Positions 9,167-16,756 of a stretch of 64,000 bases of DNA are shown one piece after another (position 1 is the stretch's first letter; every line of letters starts with the position of its first letter). The notes below the pieces were generated by a model. That model was not told where the DNA came from, ran no database searches, and saw nothing but the letters and a program-made list of their open reading frames with translations. The stretch spans positions 310,001 through 374,000 of the forward strand of contig JAJCJC010000001.1 of the NCBI GenBank assembly GCA_020555605.1, in the 5' to 3' direction. A program made the translations under genes and the position numbers. The stretch is from a bacterium 210917-SL.2.15. GTDB taxonomy: Bacteria; Bacillota; Clostridia; Oscillospirales; Oscillospiraceae.

Positions 9167-9221
9167 ATTCATTTTTGAATAAAATTCGATTCAAAAATGA
9201 ATCATTTATTCAATATTGAAT
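9167..9221. promoter_or_regulatory. Three palindromic activator sites (candidate sigma-54 UAS)
   Basis: Three 14-bp perfect palindromes share ATTCA-N4-TGAAT at 9167-9180, 9189-9202 and 9208-9221. Their centres are 22 and 19 bp apart, roughly two helical turns. The first two also form a larger inverted repeat with an 8-bp spacer. They lie about 100-150 bp upstream of the leftward -24 element and 65-120 bp upstream of the rightward one, as expected for enhancer sites of a sigma-54 activator shared by both promoters. The activator encoded at 9948-12029 is the natural candidate to bind. Confidence 0.8.
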
Positions 9222-9283
9222 TATTTCCTTTCCATAAAACGTCCGCAGCGGCGAAATACAGCCTGTTCCCCGCGTTTTTTCCA

Positions 9284-9300
9284 CTGGCATCCGATTTGCT
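9284..9300 (+). promoter_or_regulatory. Sigma-54 (-24/-12) promoter for kal
   Basis: CTGGCAT-CCGAT-TTGCT, with GG at 9286-9287 and GC at 9298-9299 in the correct register. It is nearly identical to the divergent kdd promoter. The expected start is near 9311, about 70 nt before the kal ATG. Confidence 0.85.
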
Positions 9301-9382
9301 GAAAGGAACGGTGTATCTGCAGGGGCGGAACCCTGCCGCCGCTGCCCGCAGCGCAGCCTATTTTCAGAAAGGATGAATTCTT

Positions 9383-9772
9383 ATGGAGAAAATCACATCG
9401 ACCCTGCGCGTCCGCATGTCAGCCAAAGACGCCCACTATGGCGGCAACCTGGTGGACGGCGCGCACATGCTCCACCTGTTCGGCGACGTGGCCACCGAAC
9501 TACTGATCAAAGCCGACGGCGACGAAGGCCTTTTCTGCGCCTATGACAACGTGGAGTTCCTCGCCCCCGTTTACGCCGGCGACTACATCGAAGCCTGCGG
9601 TGAAATTGTCTCTTTTGGCAACACGTCCCGCAAAATGGTGTTTGAAGCACGCAAAGTGATCGTTTCCCGTCCGGACATCAGCGCTTCCGCCGCTGATGTT
9701 CTGCTGGAACCCATCGTGGTCTGCCGCGCCAGCGGCACCTGCGTAACCCCCAAGGAGTGCAAGCGGAAATAA
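9383..9772 (+). CDS. kal: 3-aminobutyryl-CoA ammonia-lyase
   Basis: 129-residue hotdog-fold enzyme that removes ammonia from 3-aminobutyryl-CoA to give crotonyl-CoA, the step after Kce. The sequence shows the family's short single hotdog domain (MRVSAKDAHY-like N-terminus reading [18 protein letters not shown], and [16 protein letters not shown]). AGAAAGGATG precedes the ATG. It is transcribed away from kdd, from its own -24/-12 promoter. Downstream crotonyl-CoA reduction and butyrate genes are not in the window. Confidence 0.92.
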   Translation: MEKITSTLRVRMSAKDAHYGGNLVDGAHMLHLFGDVATELLIKADGDEGLFCAYDNVEFLAPVYAGDYIEACGEIVSFGNTSRKMVFEARKVIVSRPDISASAADVLLEPIVVCRASGTCVTPKECKRK

Positions 9773-9781
9773 TCCCCCATA

Positions 9782-9821
9782 ACGGCGGCAGCGGCAGGGA
9801 CACGACTGCAGCTGCCGCCGT
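9782..9821 (+). terminator. Probable terminator after kal
   Basis: 11-bp GC-rich stem (9782-9792 with 9811-9821) followed only by a weak T-rich stretch. It separates kal from the promoter of the regulator gene. Confidence 0.5.
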
Positions 9822-9855
9822 ATTCTATCCGGATCGCTGCAGCACACAAAACAGG

Positions 9856-9884
9856 TTGACATAACCTGAAATCATTTGTATGCT
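9856..9884 (+). promoter_or_regulatory. Sigma-70/A promoter of the sigma-54 activator gene
   Basis: TTGACA (9856-9861), 17-bp spacer, TATGCT (9879-9884). The regulator therefore has its own housekeeping promoter, independent of the sigma-54 promoters it is expected to control. Confidence 0.8.
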
Positions 9885-9947
9885 ATAGATGGAAAAACGG
9901 CGCAAAGGACGCTGCCATGCGCCTTGCACAAAGGAGGCACGATCGGA

Positions 9948-12029
9948 ATGAACCGATTTGAAGCAATGGGAATCGGCCGCTCGCTGGAACCTGTCAACTC
10001 CATTCTCCAGCCCGCCTGGAAAATCGATAACGATATGCGCCTGCGCCCGGGCGAGATCCTCATCGACGTGAAAATCATCAATATCAATCTGACCAGTTTC
10101 AACGAAATCGGAGAGGAAACCGAATTTGATGAGGTGCTGTTCCGCAGGCGTATTCTGGAGATCATCGAGCAGCGCGGCAAACTGCACAACCCCATCACCG
10201 GCACTGGCGGAATGCTGTACGGCCGCGTTTTGAAAATGGACCCGCAATACGAAAACCACTACGGCCTGCAGGTGGGAGATGAAGTCATCTCCCTGACCTC
10301 CCTGTCGGTCACGCCTATGCGGCTGGACCGCATCCTGTCGGTGGATTTTCAAAACGCCCATCTGGCTGTGGAGGGGCAGTGCATTCTGTTTTCCGACTCC
10401 CCTCTCATTAAAATGCCCTCGGACCTGCCGAGCAAAACCGTAATCTCCGCACTGGACGAGGCGGGCGCGCCTACCAAGGCCTACTCTCTCATTCAACCAG
10501 GCGATAAAGTGCTCGTCATCGGCGCCAGCGGAAAAAGCGGCGCGCTGGTGGCCTATGCCGCTCACAAAAAACTGCAGGGCAGCGGCTCTATTGTGGCCCT
10601 TGTGCTGCAGCCGTCCCACTGCGAGCGGCTGCGCGGCTGCTCTTTTTTTGACGACATCCTCGTCCTCGATGCCGCCAATATCCCCCAGGTCTGCGCCTGT
10701 GTGCTGCAGGATAAATACGCCGATTATTTTGATGTCGTCATCAACTGCGTGAATAAGCCCGGCACCGAACTCTCCGCCCTGAGCAGTGCCCGCCAGGGCG
10801 GCACGGTGTTTTTCGCCACACTGGGCAGCGATTACAAGCTGGCCGCTTTGACAGCTGAGAGCATGGGCAAAGAGCTGTCCATCGTTCCTTACACCGGCTT
10901 CATGCGCAACCACGCTGACTTCACGCTGGCCCTGCTGCGGGAATTTCCCGAAGCCCACAAATTTCTTTCGCCCTACAGTACCTATCCCTCCTTCGAGGAC
11001 CGCGTCCGGGCCTACAATTCCACCCTCGCCCAAAAATGCGACGAGATCCGCTCCTCCGGTTATATTTTCAACAGCCCTCTTTCCCAGGCCACGCTGCGCC
11101 AAGCCCTGAAAGTGGCCCGCTACAATTCCACCGTTCTGATCTACGGCGAGTCGGGCACCGGCAAAGAGGTGCTGGCCACAATCATCCATCAGAACAGCGA
11201 ACGCAAGAGCTTTCCCATGGTGAAGATCAACTGCGCCGCCATCCCGGAGGCCCTGCTGGAATCAGAGCTTTTCGGCTACGAAAAAGGTTCCTTCACCGGC
11301 GCCAGCACAAAAGGCAAAACCGGCCTGTGGGAAGCAGCTCAAAACGGCACGCTGTTTCTCGACGAAGTGGGCGAACTGCCCCTTGCTTTCCAGGCAAAGC
11401 TGCTGCGCGCCATTCAGGAAAAAGAGATCACCCGCGTGGGCGGCACCTCACCCGTCAAAGTCGATGTGCGCATCATCGCCGCCACCAACCGTAATCTCGA
11501 GGACATGGTGCACCAGCATTTGTTCCGCGAAGACCTGTACTACCGTCTCAATGTATTCCCCGTGCTGATCCACCCGCTGCGCAAGCGGCGGGAGGATATC
11601 ATTCCGCTGACCAACTTCTTTATTCAAAAATACAATCAGGAATTCGGCCTGCACAAAAGTATCAGCCCTGCGGCGCTGAACCTGCTTTCCGTCCAGCCGC
11701 TGCGCGGCAATGTGCGCGAACTGCAGAACATCATTCAGCAAGCCATGATCAACACAACCTTTGACGAGATCAAATCCTCGGACATCCTCCACACCTTCAC
11801 CTGCGTTTCGCGGCGCACGGATGCCGCGCCGCATGCCGGCGAAGCGCAGCAGCAACCCCGACGCCCCGCCTCCCTGAAACAGATGCTTGAGGAAAAAGAG
11901 CGGGAAATCCTGCTGGACTACTCTCGCTACTACCGTACCACCCAGCAGCTGGCCGACGCACTGCACACCAGCCAGCCCACCATCGTGCGCAAACTCCAGA
12001 AATATCGGATCCGCGGCGGCGAAGGATAA
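9948..12029 (+). CDS. Sigma-54 activator with an N-terminal Kdd-like dehydrogenase sensor domain
   Basis: 693 residues. Residues 1 to about 370 align along their whole length with the kdd product: shared N-terminal region, PITGTGGMLYGRV versus PVTKSGGILIGTV, SLTSLSVTPMRL versus VSLSLTPLKI, and a dinucleotide motif VIGASGKSGALV. An AAA+ sigma-54 interaction domain follows, with Walker A GESGTGKE at 400-407, GSFTGA (the GAFTGA loop) at 447-452 and Walker B FLDE. A Fis-type helix-turn-helix lies near 650-690. The start is ATG 9948 with AAAGGAGG upstream; an earlier in-frame ATG lies inside the promoter. No PAS, GAF or receiver domain is present. The likely role is to activate the divergent lysine-fermentation promoters on sensing a pathway metabolite or NAD(H). 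Confidence 0.92.
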   Translation: MNRFEAMGIGRSLEPVNSILQPAWKIDNDMRLRPGEILIDVKIININLTSFNEIGEETEFDEVLFRRRILEIIEQRGKLHNPITGTGGMLYGRVLKMDPQYENHYGLQVGDEVISLTSLSVTPMRLDRILSVDFQNAHLAVEGQCILFSDSPLIKMPSDLPSKTVISALDEAGAPTKAYSLIQPGDKVLVIGASGKSGALVAYAAHKKLQGSGSIVALVLQPSHCERLRGCSFFDDILVLDAANIPQVCACVLQDKYADYFDVVINCVNKPGTELSALSSARQGGTVFFATLGSDYKLAALTAESMGKELSIVPYTGFMRNHADFTLALLREFPEAHKFLSPYSTYPSFEDRVRAYNSTLAQKCDEIRSSGYIFNSPLSQATLRQALKVARYNSTVLIYGESGTGKEVLATIIHQNSERKSFPMVKINCAAIPEALLESELFGYEKGSFTGASTKGKTGLWEAAQNGTLFLDEVGELPLAFQAKLLRAIQEKEITRVGGTSPVKVDVRIIAATNRNLEDMVHQHLFREDLYYRLNVFPVLIHPLRKRREDIIPLTNFFIQKYNQEFGLHKSISPAALNLLSVQPLRGNVRELQNIIQQAMINTTFDEIKSSDILHTFTCVSRRTDAAPHAGEAQQQPRRPASLKQMLEEKEREILLDYSRYYRTTQQLADALHTSQPTIVRKLQKYRIRGGEG

Positions 12030-12060
12030 GCGGCCGCCCCCGTCGGGGCAGCCGCTTATC
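12024..12060 (+). terminator. Terminator overlapping the end of the activator gene
   Basis: Strong interrupted stem built on GATAAGCGGC and its complement with a CCCC/GGGG inner helix. The left arm includes the stop codon. No long T-run follows. Confidence 0.55.
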
Positions 12061-12096
12061 CTGGTTGCAAAAATTTCAATTTCAGCACATTAGCAG

Positions 12097-12126
12097 TTGA
12101 TAGTGAAAAAGCTTTTGTGCTACAAT
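12097..12126 (+). promoter_or_regulatory. Sigma-A promoter of the T-box leader
   Basis: TTGATA (12097-12102), 18-bp spacer, TACAAT (12121-12126), directly upstream of the T-box leader. Confidence 0.65.
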
Positions 12127-12133
12127 CAAATCC

Positions 12134-12417
12134 ATAAAAACAACGATCAGAGAAAAGTACCGCGCATCGGCGGCCTCAGAGAGCAGGGACATGGTGGAAG
12201 CCCTGCGCCGGTGAGTACGGGAAAGAACCCTCCGGGAGCTGCAGCCTGAACGGCCCGCCCGGGCTGAGTAGGGAAGCCGTCCGCCCAGCGTTAAAGGGGC
12301 AACGCTTGCAAAAAAAGAGCGCGAAAGGTGGCCTGCGCAATGGTGCGCTGGTAAACTAGGTGGCGCCGCAGATATGACAGCTATTCGTCCTAAGTTTGGA
12401 TGAATGCTGTCTTTTTT
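12134..12417 (+). ncRNA. T-box leader (probably tRNA-Asn responsive)
   Basis: A classical T-box layout is visible. Stem I has the AGAGAG element (12177-12182) and the distal GGTGGAA (12193-12199). The region 12211-12230 carries GGGAAAG followed by an AAC triplet (12226-12228) in a plausible specifier position. The T-box core AGGTGGCGCCGCAG lies at 12357-12370. A terminator hairpin (12376-12411) built on GACAGC/GCTGTC ends in a T-run. Uncharged tRNA should open the terminator. AAC and the downstream asparagine synthetase agree on asparagine, but the specifier was assigned by eye. Confidence 0.9.
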
Positions 12418-12495
12418 GCGCCCTTTTTACCAAAAAGAGTTCAAAAAAACAGAAAATTGCCCCGCTGGGGCATCAGAGAAAGGGTGCTGTCGAAT

Positions 12496-13395
12496 ATGTG
12501 TTGTGTGATGAGATATGCAGGCCATGACCTGCCCAAAGAAGAATTTGCCGTCTGGCTGGCGCGGACCAAAAGCTGCGGGCCGGATGATACGCGGATCCTA
12601 GAGGGGCCTTTCGGCCTCCTGGGGTTCAACCGCCTGGCCATCATGGGGCTGACGGAGGAGGGCATGCAGCCCTTCACCCGCAGCGGAGACACCGTGGTGT
12701 GCAACGGCGAGCTGTACGGTTTCCGCACCGAAAAGAGGCGCTTGGAAGAAAAAGGCCATATTTTCCAGAGCGATGCCGATTACGAACCGCTGCTGCCCAT
12801 GTACTACGAATACGGCTTGGATCTGTTCGGCTATAAATACACCGATTTTGCCCCCGACGCCGACGCGTTCCAGTGGGAATCCCAAAAGTGCGTCCGTGAG
12901 ATTTACATGTACGACGTGCTCCGGGCCGACCGCTGTATTTCCGTCCATTCCCTGGAAGCCCGGGTGCCCTTTGGCGACCTAGATTTTGCGCGCTATGTAC
13001 TCTCCATCGATCCGGAAAAGAAGCAGAACACCTGCGGCAAGGGCAAATATCTCCTGCGCAAGCCCTTCGAAGGCGGCTGGCCGCCCGATTCCATTTTGTG
13101 GCGTGAAAAGGCCGTTTTCTCCGATGCCTTGGGCCATTCCATGGTGGACTACCTGAAAGAATACGCCGAAACGGTATACACTGATGCCGAATTTGAAGAA
13201 AAACGCATGGCTTACACCCATGCCCGCCTCTTTACCAAAGAGAGCCTTTTGTACCGGGAGTTGTTTGAAACGTATTATCCCCATCAGAGCCATATGATCG
13301 GGGACTTCTGGATGCCCAACCGCGCATGGGAAAACTGCAGCGTAAACGATCCCAGCGCCCGCGTGCTGAAAAACTACGGCGCGAGCGGAATCTGA
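12496..13395 (+). pseudogene. asnB: Internally deleted asparagine synthetase B (asnB remnant)
   Basis: 299 residues in frame, against about 525 for AsnB. Residues 1 to about 110 match the start of the class II glutamine amidotransferase domain, with the catalytic Cys2 and CNGELYGF. From GYKYTDFAPDA onward it matches the C-terminal third of AsnB (YDVLRADR, EARVPFGD, GKYLLRKPFEGG, PPDSILWREK). The rest of the glutaminase domain and the ATP-pyrophosphatase SGGLDS loop are gone, about 220 residues. The join is clean and in frame at LFGYKY, so a protein can be made but cannot be an asparagine synthetase. An upstream in-frame codon at 12400 lies in the T-box terminator and was not used. Intact asnA lies at 23761-24774. 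Confidence 0.88.
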
Positions 13396-13404
13396 ACATA
13401 GGAA

Positions 13405-13445
13405 AAGAAGCGGGTGGCCGGCGCTGCGCCGTCCACCCGCTTCTT
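13405..13445. terminator. Bidirectional terminator
   Basis: 13-bp stem AAGAAGCGGGTGG and its complement. It lies between the convergent asnB remnant and the ABC permease, with T-rich flanks on both strands. Confidence 0.75.
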
Positions 13446-13504
13446 CTCTTTTCGTTCCAGCCTGCCGCAGCAAGACTCTTTCTGCAAGGGTCGTCTCCCG
13501 TTTT

Positions 13505-14155
13505 TCACAATTCCCGCTTTCGATAAATTCCCACCGAAATAAGATAGGAGAACAGCAGCACAACCGCCGCGGCCACCGCGGCAAAGCCAACCACCGGGAG
13601 CATTCCGTTCCACTGCACATGTTCGATGCCGTCCAGCCAGCCTGTCACATCGAAAAAGCTCAGCACCGCAATGCCGACGGCAATGATCGCGCCGAGTACG
13701 CCGAAAAAGAGGATACGCGCCCGCTCAGCGCCAAAGCGGTACAGCAGCGGAAGCAAAATCGCATTGAGCAGTACACTGAAGCCCAGCGCACCGATGGCGC
13801 TGCTGAGGTACAGGCCCCAGTCCTCCATCTGGCCCAGCGCCGCCGTCACTCCCCCGAACAAACAGCACAGCACAGCAGAAAACGCCAGCGCCAGCAGCAC
13901 GGTCAGATACCGCGCCAGCACGATCCGGCTGCGCCGCAGGGGCAGGGACAGGCCGTACAGCTCCCATTTCGCCATATTGTCATAGGAGAAACAACTGTAG
14001 GGCAGCATGCTGACCAGTACCGCCATAACCGTCGCCAAAATCGTACTGTCCCAAACGCCGACCACGGTCAGCAGCCCATAAATCACCACCACAAACAGAT
14101 AGCTGGTTGCGCTTTTGCGCAGACACAAAAGATCCTTACACACCAGACCGATCAT
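13505..14155 (-). CDS. ABC-2 type exporter permease
   Basis: 216-residue membrane protein with about six hydrophobic segments, of the ABC-2 (YtrC/D-like) type. It has a motif LYGLSLPLRRSRIVLARYL typical of permeases paired with YtrA-regulated ATPases. Its ATG overlaps the ATPase stop codon by 4 bp. It is the last gene of the GntR-ATPase-permease module. Such modules respond to cell-envelope stress or wall-active antibiotics in Bacillus; the substrate here is unknown. Confidence 0.85.
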   Translation of the reverse strand: MIGLVCKDLLCLRKSATSYLFVVVIYGLLTVVGVWDSTILATVMAVLVSMLPYSCFSYDNMAKWELYGLSLPLRRSRIVLARYLTVLLALAFSAVLCCLFGGVTAALGQMEDWGLYLSSAIGALGFSVLLNAILLPLLYRFGAERARILFFGVLGAIIAVGIAVLSFFDVTGWLDGIEHVQWNGMLPVVGFAAVAAAVVLLFSYLISVGIYRKREL

Positions 14156-15024
14156 ACTTCCGCCTCCCGCTCTTTTTCCGCCCGGTTGATAAACACCATA
14201 ATATCATCCAGCCCAACGCCCTCCACAGCCAAATGCGGGTAGGCAGCAGCAAAGAGCGCCCGATTTTTCACCAGCGCTTCGCAGGAAAATCTCCCGCGGC
14301 GCACACCCACCAGGAGCGATGCGTCGACGGCGCTCAATTCTGCTTCGGAACACGCCAGGCGCCCATACTTTTCCAGCAGGCAGTCCTTTTCCTCGCACAG
14401 CAGCAGCTTCCCCTGATGGAGATAGGCAATATAGTCCGCCGCTTTTTCCAGATCCGAGGTGATGTGGCTGGAGATGAGGATGCTGTGCTGCTCGTCGCAG
14501 GCAAAATCCAGGAATTCATCCAGGATCTCGTCCCGCACCACCGGATCCAGCCCCGCGGTGGCTTCGTCCAACAGCAGGAGCTTCGGACGGTGTGCCAGTG
14601 CCGCCGCCAGGGACAGTTTCATCCGCATGCCCCGGGACAGTGCCTTGATGCTCTTTTGATCCGCCAGGCCAAATTTTTTGAGATACGCCTCAAACAGCGC
14701 CCCGTCCCAAGTCGGATACACGCCGCCAAGCACGCGGCCCACATCCCGCGGGCGCAGCCCTTCGTAGAAAAAACAGTCCTCCAGCACCACGCCGATGTCC
14801 GCTTTGGCCTGTTCCGCCTCCTGTCCCAGCAGGCGCACGGTGCCGCCGTCAGGTCGGGTCACGCCCAGCATGGTTTTCATCAGCGTAGTTTTTCCCGCGC
14901 CGTTTTCGCCGATCAGGCCCAGGATGGCGCCGCCGGGCAGCGTCAGATCGATCGGTCCCAGCGTGAAACCCGCATAGCGCTTTGTCAATTCGGAAAGTTC
15001 GATTGCATTGTGTTCCATAAGCAC
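14152..15024 (-). CDS. ABC transporter ATP-binding protein
   Basis: 290-residue ATPase. Walker A GENGAGKTT lies near residue 40, a degenerate signature reads ALSRGMRMKLSLA, and Walker B LLLLDEATAGLD is followed by a switch His in ISSHITSDLEK. This is the single-domain ATPase of the exporter whose permease follows. It begins 3 bp after the stop codon of the GntR regulator gene. Confidence 0.92.
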   Translation of the reverse strand: MLMEHNAIELSELTKRYAGFTLGPIDLTLPGGAILGLIGENGAGKTTLMKTMLGVTRPDGGTVRLLGQEAEQAKADIGVVLEDCFFYEGLRPRDVGRVLGGVYPTWDGALFEAYLKKFGLADQKSIKALSRGMRMKLSLAAALAHRPKLLLLDEATAGLDPVVRDEILDEFLDFACDEQHSILISSHITSDLEKAADYIAYLHQGKLLLCEEKDCLLEKYGRLACSEAELSAVDASLLVGVRRGRFSCEALVKNRALFAAAYPHLAVEGVGLDDIMVFINRAEKEREAEV

Positions 15025-15027
15025 TCC

Positions 15028-15405
15028 TTATGCTCCGTCATTGTATAGTGTTTGCAGCATTTCTGCCATTTCCTCCAGCGATACCGCACCGGCGCGGGCT
15101 TCGTCCACCGCCTTTGCCATATGCTCCTCCACCCGGCACAGCACGGCCTCCCGCCGGGTCTCCTGGTCCTGATGGGCCACAAAACATCCCTTGCCCGGCA
15201 CAGTGGTCACAAACCCGCTGCGCTCCAGCTCCTCATAAGCCCGTTTCGTGGTGATGACGGAAATGCGCAGATCCCTGGCCAGCAGGCGGATGGAGGGCAG
15301 CGCTTCGCCCTCGCTCACCTGGCCGGACAGAATCGCCCCCTTGATCTGGCGGACGATCTGTTCATAGATCGGCACGCCGGAAGCATTGCTGATAATAATG
15401 TCCAT
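15028..15405 (-). CDS. GntR-family regulator, YtrA subfamily
   Basis: 125 residues. An N-terminal winged helix (PIYEQIVRQIKGAILSG, LPSIRLLARDLRISVITTKRAYEELERSGFV) is followed by a short helical effector tail typical of YtrA. It should repress its own operon, which includes the downstream ABC exporter. The promoter at 15446-15474 contains overlapping dyad repeats that fit autoregulation. It is paralogous to the regulator at 23182-23553. Confidence 0.92.
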   Translation of the reverse strand: MDIIISNASGVPIYEQIVRQIKGAILSGQVSEGEALPSIRLLARDLRISVITTKRAYEELERSGFVTTVPGKGCFVAHQDQETRREAVLCRVEEHMAKAVDEARAGAVSLEEMAEMLQTLYNDGA

Positions 15406-15424
15406 GGATGCACCTCGGTTATCA

Positions 15425-15474
15425 CTGTGTATACACTGTATTTACAGTATATATTCGATATATACAGTTGTCAA
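15425..15474 (-). promoter_or_regulatory. Promoter and probable operator of the GntR-ABC module
   Basis: Minus-strand TTGACA (15474-15469), 17-bp spacer, TATACT (15451-15446). Dyads around GTGTATACAC and CTGTATATAT lie in and just downstream of the core promoter, a good place for the YtrA-type repressor to bind. Confidence 0.75.
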
Positions 15475-15495
15475 GCCCCTTTTCTTTCCTTTTCT

Positions 15496-15536
15496 AAAAA
15501 GGCGGAGAACGGTTCCGCAAGAACCGTTCTCCGCCT
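15496..15536 (-). terminator. Terminator after the frameshifted small gene
   Basis: Perfect 15-bp stem (15501-15515 with 15521-15535), 5-nt loop. On the minus strand it is followed by TTTTT. Confidence 0.85.
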
Positions 15537-15556
15537 CGAAGGAGCACAGCAATCAT

Positions 15557-15746
15557 TCACAAACGCTCCGCGAGCCGATCCGCCTGACCGCGCATGGGAC
15601 GATAGACTGTGAAATACATCGTCAGGATGCAGACCGTACCGCCGATCAGCTGAAACACCGCTTCGGCGGCAAAAAACGCCGACGGTGCCCATCCACAAGG
15701 GCAGATCGTGAATAATCAGGCGCCGAACCGCCTCCATATGCTCCAT
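15557..15746 (-). pseudogene. Small membrane-protein gene with a one-base frameshift
   Basis: ATG 15746 follows a good GAGGGGGAGG and encodes MEHMEAVRRLIIHDLPLW. At a run of six T (minus strand, around 15678) the frame changes, and the sequence continues sensibly as FFAAEAVFQLIGGTVCIL and YFTVYRPMRGQADRLAERL, then stops at 15557. Together this would be a protein of about 62 residues with one or two membrane segments. The strong terminator just after it supports a real gene. The shift could be a decayed gene, a slippage-dependent gene or a sequencing error. Confidence 0.5.
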
Positions 15747-15896
15747 GGCTGCCTCCCCCTCTTGCTCGTTGGCCTCAGGCATACGCCCAGAGCCGTTATC
15801 AGAAATATTGTGGCACGAATGGAGCAGAAAAGCAAGACAAACGCGCAAATCGGTGGTATACTGACAGTGATAATTTGGGAAATCAGGTGATTTTTT

Positions 15897-16706
15897 ATGG
15901 CTTATACCTTTGGTTTTATCGGCTGCGGCAATATGGGCGGCGCGCTGGCCGCCGCCGCGGCGAAAACGCTGCCGGGCTGCGACATCCTGTTATCGGATCA
16001 CGACAGCGCCAGAGCCGAAGCTCTGGCGGACAAACTGGGCGCATGCAGCGGCGGCAACGAAACCGCCGCGGCCGAGAGTCGTTTTCTCTTTCTGGGTGTG
16101 AAACCCCAGATGATGGAAGATCTGCTCACCTCCATCGCACCGGTGCTGCGCACCCGCACTGATCCGTTCGTCCTCGTCACCATGGCGGCGGGCATGACCA
16201 TCGCCCGGATCCAGGAGCTGGCCGGCGGGGCCTATCCCACCATCCGCATTATGCCCAACACTCCCGCCTCCGTGGGCGCAGGCATGATCCTGTACGCCGC
16301 CAGCGCCACGGTAAGTGCGGAGGACAAAACGGCGTTTCTGCAGAACATGGCCGCGGCAGGCGTGCTGGACGAACTGAGCGAAGGACTGATCGACGCAGGC
16401 TGCGCCATCTCCGGATGCGGTCCTGCCTTTGTGGATCTATTCCTGGAGGCCCTTGCCGACGGCGGTGTGGAATGCGGCCTTCCCCGGGACAAGGCGCTGC
16501 TATACGCCGCGCAGATGGTGCTGGGCAGCGCCAGGCTGGCGCTGGAGAGCGGCACGCATCCCGCTGTGCTGAAAGACCGGGTATGCAGTCCCGGCGGCAG
16601 TACTATTGTCGGCGTACACACTTTGGAAGGCGGCGCATTCCGCTCGACTGTGATGAATGCGGTGTCTGCCGCCTATGCCAAGACTGTAGACCTCGGCAAA
16701 AAGTAA
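15897..16706 (+). CDS. proC: Pyrroline-5-carboxylate reductase
   Basis: 269 residues. Last step of proline synthesis: NAD(P)H-dependent reduction of 1-pyrroline-5-carboxylate. The N-terminal Rossmann motif GFIGCGNMGGAL is visible, then IMPNTPASVGAG near residue 120 and the C-terminal dimerisation signature CSPGGSTIVGVHTLEGGAFRSTVMNAV. Length is normal. AGGTGA lies 7 bp before the ATG. Monocistronic, with its own terminator. Confidence 0.96.
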   Translation: MAYTFGFIGCGNMGGALAAAAAKTLPGCDILLSDHDSARAEALADKLGACSGGNETAAAESRFLFLGVKPQMMEDLLTSIAPVLRTRTDPFVLVTMAAGMTIARIQELAGGAYPTIRIMPNTPASVGAGMILYAASATVSAEDKTAFLQNMAAAGVLDELSEGLIDAGCAISGCGPAFVDLFLEALADGGVECGLPRDKALLYAAQMVLGSARLALESGTHPAVLKDRVCSPGGSTIVGVHTLEGGAFRSTVMNAVSAAYAKTVDLGKK

Positions 16707-16718
16707 ACCGTTGCAAAA

Positions 16719-16750
16719 AAGCCTTGCGGCAGATGCCGCAGGGCTTTTTT
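16719..16750 (+). terminator. proC terminator
   Basis: Stem AAGCCTTGCGGCA with its near-perfect complement, GA loop, and TTTTTT following. The flanking A-run means it may also serve the convergent flavodoxin gene. Confidence 0.9.
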
Positions 16751-16756
16751 ACGAAT

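Noticed and set aside
9876..9947. Activator start at ATG 9876
   Set aside because: That ATG overlaps the -10 element of the gene's own promoter; ATG 9948 has AAAGGAGG in the right place.
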